NCBI GenBank assembly: GCA_036245805.1
Contig: BTRK01000002.1
Location: forward strand, 1,054,001-1,118,000
DNA length: 64,000 bases
Source of the DNA: Pristionchus mayeri
Taxonomy: Eukaryota > Nematoda > Chromadorea > Rhabditida > Neodiplogasteridae
Direction: 5' to 3'
Of this stretch, positions 13,293 through 26,900 are shown one piece after another; position 1 is the first letter of the stretch; each line of letters starts with the position of its first letter. The notes under the pieces are model-generated. The model saw nothing but the letters and a program-made list of their open reading frames with translations. It made no database searches and was not told the DNA's origin. The position numbers and the translations under genes are program-made.

Positions 13293-13298
13293 AATAAA
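13293..13298 (+). terminator. Polyadenylation signal of the TWK gene
   Basis: AATAAA begins 15 bases after the TGA stop at 13276-13278. It lies in AT-rich sequence, in the usual position for a short nematode 3' UTR. Confidence 0.6.
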
Positions 13299-13353
13299 TA
13301 TATATTTTTAATAATGTGAAATAAGTGCGAGCTTAAAATTCGGAAGAATGACA

Positions 13354-14386
13354 TATCATGCATTTCACGAGAGAATCGATCTAGAATCTCAATTTTTGGG
13401 AATGGAAGGAAAATCGGGAAATCGGTTCTGACCAGTTTTGGGCTCCTTGAGGCATGCCTGACCGTCCCCCAAAGTCATATTTTGCATAACTCATTTTGAA
13501 GCTCGCAGCACCGGGTCGGTGATCGGCACCTCCTCCTTTCGCATCGATTATCTCGATTCCCGTCTAACAGAATCGAAATTTGTTCTCTGAGTGACCCCCA
13601 CTAATTTTACGAGCTCTATCGATCTGTACAAGCCGTTTCTCCTGAATGTCAATTCTAATGATGCTACAATCTTAGCCTGATTTTTCGAAAATGTAGGCAA
13701 AGGAGCAGCTCAAATTTTCACAGTGCATGCAGCGCATTAAGAACTCTAGAACAAATGGCTTGCGCCGAAAATACGATCTCATTGGTGTGACTTATGCCCA
13801 TTTTAGTTTTTCTTATCATTTGAACTTTATTTTCAACGTAATAATTAACCCGCAAACCGCTCACATCTGAGAGCGCGGCCAATAATGATTGCTTTCACTT
13901 AATTGTTCTGTTGAAAATAAAGTTCAAATGATAAGGAAAACTAAAATGCGCATAAGCCACACCAATGAGAACGTATTTTCGGCGCAAGCCATTCATTCTA
14001 GAGCTCTTATTGCGCTGCATGCACTGTGAAAATTTGAGCTGCTCCTTTTCCTACATTTTATTTGGCTATGATTGTATCATGATTAGAATTGACATTCAGG
14101 AGAAACGGTTTGTACAGATCGATAGAGCTCGAAAAATTAGTGGGGGTCACTCAGAGAACAGAGAACAAATTTCGATTCTGTTAGACGGGAATAGAGGTAA
14201 TCGATGCGAAAGGAGGAGGTGCCAATCACCGACCCGGTGCTGCGAGCTTCAAAATGAGTTATGCAAAATATGACTTTGGGGGGACGGTCAGGCATGCCTC
14301 AAGGAGCCTAAAACTGGTCAGAACCGATTTCCCGATTTTACTTCCATTCCCTCTTTCAGCTCGAATCTCTCGTGAGAGGCGTGATA
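13354..14386. repeat. Fold-back element FB1, copy B
   Basis: An inverted repeat of about 1.03 kb whose right end, GTGAGAGGCGTGATA, matches that of copies A and C. Blocks shared with copy A include GAGCTCTATCGATCT, GCATGCCTGA and GTGCATGCA. It lies between the TWK gene and the 3' end of ifta-1. No coding capacity beyond mirrored short frames. Confidence 0.88.
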
Positions 14387-14900
14387 TCAGTAAGAAGCCA
14401 TAGTGGAGATTGAGTCTGCACAACATTTAGGTGTTGTGATACTTTTTGATTTCAGTTGACTGAAGTATGACTTGTATAATAATAAAACATTGAAAAACAT
14501 AATGATATTTATCGAACGATTCACAGATTTCATGCAATAAGTAGTAAGTAATACATTTGAAGAATACGCTTTATTAATTTTTCAAAGAGTGTCAGGCAAA
14601 GAGCCGGCCTGTAAATTAGTGAAAATGAGATGTGGAACTACCGTATACTACAGTCTTGCTAAGTGAACTAACTACAAAGGAAATTGAGATCAAATATTGT
14701 GCACCAATGCGGTGACAGGGAGGTTCTACAATACTACGTATTTGAATCAACGGGGCTGAAAATATGTGAGGCACAGTATGCAATTAAATAAAAAACAATT
14801 GTGGTGATTAATAAACTAGTCTGACAAAGTTTGGAATATGATAGTCATGCATTGAAATCAAATGTGAGAACCAAAATTCAAGGTATGGACTGGATGCCTG
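14387..14900. other. Intergenic stretch between FB1 copy B and ifta-1
   Basis: AT-rich sequence downstream of the 3' ends of the convergent TWK and ifta-1 genes. Nothing recognisable apart from possible 3' UTR sequence. Confidence 0.5.
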
Positions 14901-17900
14901 TTATACCATTGACTTTGGCATGATACTATTATCGATCTTCGTGTGACAGAGAGGACAGAACGAACATCTTAAATAATTCGCTTACTATGAAATATGGCCT
15001 TGTCCCACAACTAATAGGAGCATAGACGCCAGGTCGGATGAGAACTATAGTGTAACACCTTTTTTACCATTACATTTCTCTCTCACATCCCAGATTTCTC
15101 ATCTCACCATAGTACGTGTAAAATCAGGGAATCAGGGAAAATCAGGGAAAAAGAAACCGACCTGGATATCTGATCCTCGTATGCGCGATGCTTGCACGTG
15201 GGGCAGAGCCAGAATTGGAAGTCGTGCAGCGGCTGTCCAGTAACCACGCAGACTGGGAGCTAGAATGAAAATAATATTTAAAAAAATAATTAAATTCAAA
15301 TTCATCCTTAAATATTTACCCTCCTATGCAGCATGGATAACGAGCCCGATTTTCAGTGATTTTCCTGTGCAACTCACATAGTTTTTGAATATTATGTTTT
15401 CCTTTCACTATGTGCACATTTGATGACCGGACTGTGTTTAAAGGAGGAGTAAATGCAAACGCGCGCCCGGTAGGAATATGTTTCACCTAGTGACGCGCTC
15501 TCTTCAAGTCGCGTGCTATCTCACCCCCTTCCCTGAGCTTTCCCTGATCTGGCTCCCAGCCAATTAGCTATAACTCTGTTCGGAATGGAGATATCAATGT
15601 GAAAATTTCGGAGTTTCTTATCGTTGTGGAGCTCTAGGCAGTGCATATGATAGCTTCAAAAATTGAATTTTGAGTTTACTCCTCCTTTAATGTGATAGTG
15701 ATAAATATTAAATATCAAAGATTAAAGTTTAAAGATCAACAGTTCACAACCTTGTAATCACAAGCAGGGCAGGCAAATTCGAAATCCTGCATTGGCTCCT
15801 GACACTGCGAGCAGTCCACGTATTTGAGCTTAGTGTCGTTAGGAGGAAACCTTAGATTAAGGTTTATGGTAAGGCTGGGCTTGGGATTCAGGTAGCAGTC
15901 ATAATTGTTATAATCTGAAAGCTAAGGAGTATTGCACACAACGGTGTCAGATATTCAGAATTGTTAATGATTCGGTGTTAGTTCCTTCACTTCGGTTGTT
16001 AGACCAAAACCATGGCGCGTCGTTGTTATGTCAGAAGAAATTAAAACAAAAATAATGAAAAAAACATACTTGAGGAATATTCGCATGGCCAGCTTCTCGT
16101 ACGATTCGCGCACCTCGGGAGAGTTCTCAAATGTGGAAAATGAAATGAATTATCGATTCATATGGCTGTAATGTTGTGAACCTCGAGAGTATCCCACGGA
16201 AATACCCCTTACCGGCAGACTTTCCAGCTTCATGAACGCCCTGCTAGCCTGTTCGAACTGGCCACATCCGCAGGCTGCTAGGGCTGTAAATTTGTTAATT
16301 AGATAATTAATTTACAATTAATTAATTCAGATGTATTCCTCGACGAATATACAACTCTCACCTAGCAGAGAGTACACCTCTATAGGTTCGAGCAAATCCT
16401 CAAACTCGGTTAGGTAGAGCGACGTTTTCATCGCTGCCTCCACCTCTCCTGAAATTTAAATATTTTAACTTCCTGTTTTTGTTTTCCGATTTGACTTCCG
16501 GTTTTCATTTTCCGAACTTACCAGCGTACATCTGCCTATGGGCCAGCATGAAGAAGTGATAGGCCTCGGCGCCGCGCCTTAATTTTTATAAATATTATTG
16601 ATCACCAGGGAATTTCGAAGTCCCTTAGCAGAAAATTTTACAAAAAGGATCGAGTTGTGAGAACCAAAGCTATGATCAAGCATCATGAACTACATAACGT
16701 TAGAAGGCCACTAACCACGCCCTCTCGATCATCCTCGAGTCGTCAATGCCCAGCGAAGTATCCTCACTTAGCAGAGTCGTCAGCGCCACTTTGGCCTGAA
16801 AAATCGATTTTTACATAGTAATGACAATACAAATATTAAATAGAAAAAATTTACCGAATCCCTCCTGCCGTTCTTTTCTGCCGCCTTATTGCGTGTCTGT
16901 AAATATTTAATTTTTAATTTTTTTGGTTTTTTCATCCTCTCTATCATCTTCTCTAGGGTATTGCTTTTCGAAGCATCTACAGTCCTGTAATCCCTCCGAA
17001 TCATGCTATGTACCAACCTGATTGTGATAATCTTCGATTAGCAGAGCAGCCATAACGTATAGTTTCTGCAGTCTTAGGAGAGGCGCCGCCTTGCGCCGTT
17101 CCTCGCTCGCAATCTATAATTGCATTTGACCTTTAAGTGGTTTGAAACCTAATCTCTGGGTATTTTTCCATTAATGAATGTCAAAGATCTGCCAATGTTC
17201 CAATATTTAAAGGTGATGTTCAAACCCACATCATAAACGATCCTTGCTGCATCCAAATACTTGCCCGCACGCTTATAGAGTTGAACAGCGGCCAGCGTGC
17301 GTTCGTTGCTTCCTATAATTCAAGCAGATCTAGGATGATACGACATTCTTCAGTTGGCTCTTTTGATGAGATAATGCTGAGAAGGAGAGACAAATCTTCT
17401 CAGAGCCTATTTTGATATCACTTTGTCCGCGTTGTGGGATGAAGTGGACAGAGATTGATTACAATTTGTCTTCATCATGCTGGTGAAATGAGCAAATGTC
17501 CATGATAAACTATGATGAACTCTTAGAATGCAATTATTTTAAGATAAAAAAGTAAGACCCACCAGTCAGTTCCGCAGTGTACTTCCCAAGCAGGGCGTCA
17601 ACGTCGCGGAGGTTGTGTGTTCGAGAGAGATTGACTGCCTGGAAGATTTTTTTAAAAATTTTGTATTATCAGATAGAACCGCAAAACCGGAATGTTTTTT
17701 TTAGATAATTTAATAATAGTGAGTATGAAGCTTTCACAACAAGCATTAAATTGAATCTTGAAATTGCGGAAAACTTTAAAATTGCGTGACCATTTCCCAC
17801 TGGTTGAGCTTGATGCAGCAGTCTAGCGCCTCGTTCAGCTTCTCGCACTGAAAATGCAAATATTTTCCAGCTTTCGAAACTGATTTATAATTGACTTTGT

Positions 17901-20900
17901 TACCCTTAGATAACAATTGACTGCTTCGTCGCAGAGCCCAGCGTTGTAGAAGACTTCGGCGAGCTCCTTCAAAACAAAATCATGAATTGTTCGATAATCT
18001 AATTGTGAAGCAAATGCCCCACAACTTTCCCGTAATTCAGTGTTAGGCTGAAAGGGACTATACATGTCAAATAAAACTCTTATTGCTATGTTCTCTCTCA
18101 GCGATCGTAGGGACATTTCGAAACGAGTCATGAAACGACTCCATCACACATTACCAGCAGGAACGGGTCTCCGTCGGGGACTTTGGCAGGAAGAGCCAGG
18201 ATCACATCGAAGTCGTCCTGTTGAATGGCACACTGCAATGACAAAATTTATCTGGTCCACACTCACATAAAAATCGAGTACTAAAGGTTTACCTGAAGCA
18301 CCTTAGGGAAATTGTCCGTCCGCTGGTAGTAAACCATCGCATTCTTCCTGAAAGTGATATCAAAGCTCGTTTCTCAACTCATGTATTGCTTGTTTTCTTC
18401 GTAAAGCCGAAAGGATGGAAAGGAGTGGACACACTTCTACGCCATGGCAGGAATCACGAGTATCCCCTTCTTATGTCAACTCATATATGATATTTTTCAC
18501 GATAACCCCCGAAACGTTTGAATTTCTCGTTCGAAGCCATAACAATAATGAAAGCATTACTCATCAATTCGATAACTAATATTTCAGAAATATCCAGAGA
18601 GAAAAATCGATAAATCGATAAACCCTCACCAGTTCAGCTTCTCCGCATAATAGTCGCCCACTTGATTCCTCGCCTCCTTCAGCAGTTCATCGTCGCCGAG
18701 CTTGCCCATCTATTACAGTATCCCAATTATATCGACTTCAGAATCCAAGTTGGATCGCAAACTGGCTTTCTATCTTCATAATTTCCCTCGGCCATTTATC
18801 TACAGTATCCCCTAGTGAACCAATTTATCAAAATTGACTTTCTCAGCCTCAAGAGTGTGCAGCAGAGTGAGCCACTCGTTGTACTTCTTGCGCATCTCGA
18901 TCACGAGGTCCCTGATGTTAGATGTCAGCGATCAAAGTTCAAAGATCGAACACCGATCTCACATTCTGTCCGCTTTCTTGTAGATCTGTTCTGCTTCGTT
19001 GATCTTGCCAAGATGCGCGTAGACTTCAGCTCGCTGCATGTCCACGTCCTGATAAATGTATAATTTCGTCGATTTCTGTGCTAATAAAATGAAGATCCCA
19101 TTTATGACAAAATGGGTTAATGTGTGAGATTCTCTCAATAGAGATCAAGAAGTTTCGTTCAGATCCGGTTCTTCCAATAGTGAAGTGAAGGCAACGTTTA
19201 CCGTTCATGGAACCTCTTAAATCGCGTATTGATTGCAAGCAATGATCTGACTCTCTTCAGTTTGCACGCTCTCTCGTCTCTCTGATCGGCGAGAGAGCGT
19301 GCAAACCGAAGAGAGTCAGACGATTGCTCTTGATTGGTGACCTGAATATCCTGCAGTTTCTTGCAGAACTGAATCCCGCCGTAGTCCTTCAGCTTCACGT
19401 AGGCGTGCTCGGCGACGGCGATGTTCAGTTTGAGAAGGGCGTGCTCCACTAGCAGCTCCCTGCATACAGACATGGTATATGATAGACGAAATTGAATTGC
19501 ACAATTATGAAAATCGATTACGTGGACATGTGGCTTGACATTGCGAACTATGGTAAAGAGCAAGTTTGACATTGAGGATAAGGAGCACTCACCACAGTCG
19601 CGGGTGCTCCTGCTTCTCGATGAAGGCGACCGCATCGGTGATACTCTGGCGCTCCAACATCAACTTCGCCTCTCGCAGTACCTGGAATACGGTGGTTAAT
19701 CGATCTTTCTCTTTCTCTTTCTGCCTCTCTGCTAACATAGCTCCTAATAATTGATAAGCAACATCGTGACAGTGAAGTGGTGTAACTCATGTATTTTGCC
19801 TGTGAATCCGACAGGAGTTCTCATGAACAACAACATGTACATACTATTCGACTCTACTCGCTAACTGACTACTATATTTACCGCACCTTGATCTCCATGT
19901 CGATTATGAATCGCTTCTCTGGCGCTTTCCTGTGGTGGAGGAAGTTGTCGACTAGGACGGATCGGACGGCGAGTCCGCGGAATTGGCAGATGTACCTGGA
20001 GTTTAGATGAGTTACAAGACCAACAAATCAAAGATCAAGCTCCGAAAATACTATTTTTTTGACAACAGGGAAGGTATCTATGTAACGACCGCATATGTGA
20101 ACAAATGTAGGAGGCAATAAGGTAGCATCGGTAGTCGATATTGTTTGAGCTGGCAAGTTCCTTCTTCTTTCCTTCATTTCCGCCCTCATTCCCACACTCC
20201 GATCGGCAGTTCTCACCATGTTTTCTTAAGTTTTACATTCTAATAAAGACCAGGTTGCAACAATTCTCACAATATTACATAAAGACATGTATTGTTATGA
20301 AAATTTTTCATTACCACCAAAACAAATTCTATTAGTCGATGCAGTTCGAAATACCGACTGAAATGTCGAAGCGTGGAGCCATTTGGTTTCGGATTCCAAA
20401 ATTAACATTTCTAAAACGAGTTCTAAAATTCAACACCCTTGCAATATCAAACTTCCGCATTGGATTAGGATAAACTTCCGCCTACCCAGTCGTGAGCTGC
20501 CCCTCCTCCGGTTCTCCATTGCGGTACACCATCATCTTCCCCTTCTCGTTGACCGCGATCGAGTCGTCGGATTCCTAGAAATATATATATATTTTTAATT
20601 AAAAAAACGAAATAATATGTTACCTGATCCCAGCAAAAGCTCCAGATCTCCTTCTTGTCCTCGTGAGGGATGGGTTCGGCCTGAAATATCGATTGATTCT
20701 CCCAATTTCAATCAATGAATGACTCAATTTTTCTTATCAATCGGTAAGCTCTCAGAAGATAATCCGATGAACGAACACATTTGAACCCAATTTGACGATA
20801 TATTAAATATTTGAATATAATTAAATGAATTACTTTATCCTCGTGCATCTCGTAGAACTTGAGCACCATCATGTTGTCCAGGACTGCGAGTTTCCTGCAT

Positions 20901-23900
20901 TTTGTGTTTTAACTTTAGCGGATTCTTCCTGATTATATTAATATTTTACTGTAAAAATGATTTGTCGACTGAATTGATGATTGTCACCGTGAAGTCTGCA
21001 CAATGACTCATTTTATATATTTTTTGTGAAAGATCCGCTCAGATAAAAAAAAGGGCGCACAGAATGAAGAGAATCAGGCACCTGTTTAGCATGCTCATCC
21101 GCAATCTCACCAATGTAAACCAACTGCACCTATGCGCATCGAAAGACCATGTAATTCAGATAGATGAGGAATGGATTAAGAGACCGGATCTGTAAGAATC
21201 GATCATAATGGCCACCCCCGGACCTGTTTCGTTAGCAATGAGATTCAGGCACCCATGCTTTGTGTATGTGTACCCCTTGGCCCCATGTACCACAAATGGG
21301 CACCGAATACCTGGTTGCTCCTCCAGAGAGGGAAAAAATTGAGCAGAAATGAAAAAAATCGAAATTTCATAAATTCTCAGTGCGACAAGGTGGACTCAAA
21401 ATCTCTTCGGCATTGTACTAGACATCACCAGTAACCAAAATTTAACCATCCAAATCGAAGCGAACTCGATTGCTAAAACCATTTCATTGTTCAATTTTTC
21501 GGTTTTTTGGCCGACAAATTTCTAAATTCAGAGACCCCCAGTTCTTAACATGCCTATTTTGTAGCCCATTCAATTCTACTTCGAGAACTACCATAGTTGT
21601 ATCCATCTCTTTTGTCCGCCATACTCTCCCGAGGCATCAAACTCCGAGACTTTCACTGTGGGATTTCGGATTCTTCTTTATTTACTGGTAGTTTCGCTCT
21701 AATTCACTCCCGATACGTGAATTAGAAAGTCTGAATAATGAATAAACCATTTGGAGCTGCGGAAAGGTGATTTTAGACCATATCATAAAAAGTGTTGTTG
21801 ATATTTCTCAAGTTCGTGCTAATATTTTTCAAATGTTTTAAAAGCAGATCGCTCAGCAGCGTATGCAGTTCATAGTACGTACTGACATGTGTTAAATTCT
21901 TGCATCTTAGGCCGATCCACAACTTCTATGTGCGGGCAATTTCTGCTCTAAATCGTGGAATGAGCGTGAAATACAAAAATTGAATTTTCTATATACGAAA
22001 CGGCCGACTAAAATTATCATCGGATTTGTGCTAGGCGTTACTACTAAGGTATCAACAACTATTCCAATCGAATCTGAATTGATTTTGAATGAATTTATGT
22101 GATGAGATGAATTCCGTTTACCTGGCACTTCTACCATGGTTTTCAAATGGCTCAATGGGGCACTTTTCACGTCCCATTATTTCAGAATCTCTGAATGTTT
22201 GCATAATTTCAAATATTTCGATCATTCATTCTGGTTTTTTATGCAATTCGTTTTGAACCCCTCTACTTCTCGTTCTACCCGTTTGTTTACAGCTGTCGTG
22301 CCCGCGAGTCCAGGAAGAAGAGAAGAGAGAGGAAGAGAGAGAGGGAAAGCCCGACCGAGGGACAAGAGTACTCTTGTTTTCGCGTATTCACGAAGGAATA
22401 TGGGTAGAAAGAAAGAAAAAAACACTATAGCATTCACTCATTACGAGAGTGAGAATGTGGTCGACCGTTCGGATTCGCAATGTTCTGGTTATTCTGCTCC
22501 TGTGCGGTGTCTGTACGAGTCATCCACCATTCCATCCAAGAACTCGGCCCAAGAAAGGTCATGGCGAAGTTCCATTGACTATCGACTCTACTCCCGCACC
22601 TGTTCGTGAATGCCCCGTCGGGCTTGTTTTTATTCTTCTCTGCCTTGTTTTCGACTCGCCGCCTAGAAGACAGGCACACAGAGAGCGAGAGACGTACTGA
22701 GAGACCAACGCACTATTGTTGTCGAGTAGCCCTACTTCCGAGGAGAGTGAAAAAGAGAGAAAAAGCAAGATACGGAACAATCCCCAAGCCCCCTCTCGTT
22801 ATGTGAGTCAGCGTACGTTTTGAATAACAATTTATTCGATGCTTCAAACTGGAGGGCGTGAAAAAGAATGGATGAATTTATGAATGGTAAATTACAATGC
22901 AATCACGACAATTATTGTTCAGTATCCATATTCTCAGTCTTCTCTTCTTCCAAATCTCTCAAAAATTCTTCGTCTTTCATAAGCGCAATCCACATGTAGT
23001 CCCTCTCGTCGAATAATGGGTCTGTCTTGTACTCGAGTTCAGGATCTCCTTCAATGTCGAACAGGTCATTGAGCTCATCGGGCTCCTTCTCTCCCGCTCT
23101 ACGATTCCTTGTTCCTCCCGCATGGGTTCTTGCTCTCTTCTCCAGCTTCGTCTTCTTGAAACCGGAGTAAACTCCGGCTATTTGCTGAGCATTGAGAAGA
23201 TGGTCGAGACGGAAGAGCATGTCCCCATCACTCGTACGCTCGCTGCGCATCTTCGCTGCCGCCTGTCGAGGGTCGGTCTTGCTTCCAGTCTCTTCTCCCT
23301 TGTCATAGATCAGCTTGAGCCAAGCCTTGACATGGTCGGGGAATCTCTCCGACTTCCTCCTCTGGTGAAGAGCCCATCCCATAGGCAGTCCCTCTCCCTC
23401 TTTCCCGTCTTCTTTTAGTATGCTTTCCATCGCATCGTCGATTACGGGGCAGACCTTGGGGGGAGCGATAGTCTCGAGGAAGGAAGCATAGCGATTGAGT
23501 GCGAAATCCTGGATGTTCATTCTCTCGGGTCTCCTCAGATGTTTTCCCACGAGCATATGTCGTTCGAAGTTCTTCTCAGAGAGGAATTCCTTAGAACACG
23601 ACTCGATGGGACAACGATAGAGGGTAGACTCGAGTCTCGGTTTCTTCACGCACTTCTTATCCAACTTCGACGCGCATTGGGAATCCTCATCCTCCTCATC
23701 ATCAGCTTCTTCCTTCTTCTCAGTGTAATGGGGATCTCCGAGTTTTACCCAATAGTCCTCATCAGTAACTGGTCTGGATTTCAGAACATTGAGCTTGGCA
23801 CCATTCGGCACGAGATTCTTGTGAGGGACAGTTTCTCCATTGCCAATCTTCCAGGATCTATACATCCGGATCTGGTCTTTCTCGAAATCGAATGCTGCTA

Positions 23901-26900
23901 TCTTGCTGAGATCCGGTATCTTCGACGAAGAGAGTGTCACTGGCTCTCTCTTCTTGCTCCCTTCAACTCTGACAAGGTTCAGCTTCCCAGTTGGATCCCA
24001 GCTCCTGCTTCTTGCTTCTTGTCATCATTGGTCGCTGCATCGTAGAATTCGGAGAGTGGCATGTCTCAGCGTATCCGCTTTTCTCCTCTTGGATCGATCA
24101 TGCTTCAGGTCATTCCATGTACCCATATAGGGGTGCAATCCAATGGCGTTCATGAATTCGGCATACGCTTTCTCCAATTCTGCCTTTGGCTTCTTCTCCT
24201 TGTTCACGAACTTGATATCCACTTTGCCTCGGGCGTTCGCATCATCAGTATCCATTGCACTGTGTGATGGGTTGCGGATCCTCGAACTAGGACGGAGTTC
24301 GTATCCAGTTTCTTCTACGGCAACTTCCGTGACAATTTTGCGAACTTCATCGTTGTGAGTAGGGCAGATAGCTGAAAATAATAAATAGCATGAGCACCAG
24401 AATTTAGAAAATACATTTCCTAAAGGAAAACACTTACGGAGCCCGAGGTGAAGTAAAATTCCCAGTTTTTTGAGAACTGCTCGCGACTCGTCTGCTTCAA
24501 TTCGATGAACTTCTTTGTAAAGAACCATTGGGGGTTGATGTTGAGAAAAAGGATGAGGAATGGAACACTCCGGATAGATTCGAGTATCTGAAATACGATT
24601 GGTAAATTGTGAAGGAGAGAGCGATCACCTGCTCGCATTATCTTGAAATGGTGAAATTCGTTTGCTTCCCAGTTGGATCCCAGCTCCTGCTCATGTCGTG
24701 GGCACAACCATCGCTCACCCACTTCATTCACCTTCATTTATGATGTTTTGTAACGGAGATATTCTAAATAACGATACCTTGTTGACGTCATTGAAATCAA
24801 TGAACTCTCCACCTCCTCGCACATTGATAAGAGCAGCTGCATTGGGCGATCCGTACTGATTGGAATATTGAGTGTCAATCAAGTCCGACATTCTGAATGA
24901 ACGTGTAATTATTCAAAAATTATATTTACTTACTTAAATGTAGCGGCTCCTCCACATTTTCCAACTCTCGAATAAAGCGGGCGATCCACAAATCCTTGTC
25001 CATCCTTCTTCTCGTCTTCAGATCTCCTCTCGTCTTTGAAATGGCATTCACGAACAGGTGCGGGAGTAGAGTCGATAGTCAATGGAACTTCGCCATGACC
25101 TCTCTTGGGCCGAGTTCTTGGATGGAATGGTGGATGACTCGTGCAGACACCGCACAGGAGCAGAATAACCAGAACATTGCGAATCCGAACGGTCGACCAC
25201 ATTCTCACTCTCGTAATGAGTGAATGCTATAGTGTTTTTTTCTTTCTTTCTACCCATATTCCTTCGTGAATACGCGAAAACAAGAGTACTCTTGTCCCTC
25301 GGTCGGGCTTTCCCTCTCTCTCTTCCTCTCTCTTCTCTTCTTCCTGGACTCGCGGGCACGACAGCTGTAAACAAACGGGTAGAACGAGAAGTAGAGGGGT
25401 TCAAAACGAATTGCATAAAAAACCAGAATGAATGATCGAAATATTTGAAATTATGCAAACATTCAGAGATTCTGAAATAATGGGACGTGAAAAGTGCCCC
25501 ATTGAGCCATTTGAAAACCATGGTAGAAGTGCCAGGTAAACGGAATTCATCTCATCACATAAATTCATTCAAAATCAATTCAGATTCGATTGGAATAGTT
25601 GTTGATACCTTAGTAGTAACGCCTAGCACAAATCCGATGATAATTTTAGTCGGCCGTTTCGTATATAGAAAATTCAATTTTTGTATTTCACGCTCATTCC
25701 ACGATTTAGAGCAGAAATTGCCCGCACATAGAAGTTGTGGATCGGCCTAAGATGCAAGAATTTAACACATGTCAGTACGTACTATGAACTGCATACGCTG
25801 CTGAGCGATCTACTTTTAAAACATTTGAAAAATATTAGCACGAACTTGAGAAATATCAACAACACTTTTTATGATATGGTCTAAAATCATCTTTCCGCAG
25901 CTCCAAATGGTTTATTCATTATTCAGACTTTCTAATTCACGTATCGGGAGTGAATTAGAGGGAAACTACCAGTAAATAAAGAAGAATCCGAAATCCCACA
26001 GTGAAAGTCTCGGAGTTTGATGCCTCGGGAGAGTATGGCGGACAAAAGAGATGGATACAACTATGGTAGTTCTCGAAGTAGAATTGAATGGGCTACAAAA
26101 TAGGCATGTTAAGAACTGGGGGTCTCTGAATTTAGAAATTTGTCGGCCAAAAAACCGAAAAATTGAACAATGAAATCGTTTTAGCAATCGAGTTCGCTTC
26201 GATTTGGATGGTTAAATTTTGGTTACTGGTGATGTCTAGTACAATGCCGAAGAGATTTTGAGTCCACCTTGTCGCACTGAGAATTTATGAAATTTCGATT
26301 TTTTTCATTTCTGCTCAATTTTTTCCCTCTCTGGAGGAGCAACCAGGTATTCGGTGCCCATTTGTGGTACATGGGGCCAAGGGGTACACATACACAAAGC
26401 ATGGGTGCCTGAATCTCATTGCTAACGAAACAGGTCCGGGGGGTGGTCCAATCTTACCGATCCGGCCTCTTAAGAGGAGTATGTCACAAAGGGGTGATGA
26501 CTATGTCGGGTGGCACCTGTTGAGCATGCTCAGTCGCATCTTCTCCGGATGCGCGCAGATGATGAATCGATTGAGCAGCGCGCCGGACTGCAGCGAGAAC
26601 TGATAGAGACTGCCGGAGTCCGTCGCCTGAAAAAATATTGTCCATATTATCAATATTTCGGAATATTGTCCGAAATATTGATAATATTGAACGAGGGACA
26701 CCCGGTGAAGCCGGCCTTTGACTGCCAGCGCACAATATGGACTTTTCCCTGTCCCACAAATATAATTTGAAGATTGGAATCGCTTGGGTCATGAAAAAAG
26801 AGTATACTCACAGCTAGGAAGAAATTGTCGCCGAGACAGATGCAGCAGATTGAATCAGCTCCTTTCTGGAATTAAAAATTGTTTTAATTTAAAACAAAAC

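Larger units (their letters stand above)
21180..26469. mobile_element. 5.29 kb TTAA-flanked DNA element with 1.43 kb terminal inverted repeats
   Basis: TTAA at 21176-21179 and at 26470-26473 flank an element whose ends read GAGACCGGATC and, on the opposite strand, GAGGCCGGATC. The inverted arms run 21180-22614 and 25043-26469 and differ at only a handful of places that I noticed, which implies a young insertion or recent arm conversion. The 2.4 kb middle carries one spliced gene on the minus strand. TTAA duplication is typical of piggyBac and Kolobok-type transposons, but piggyBac ends normally begin CCC, unlike these. No DDE transposase was recognised. The insertion sits in an ifta-1 intron. 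Confidence 0.88.
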
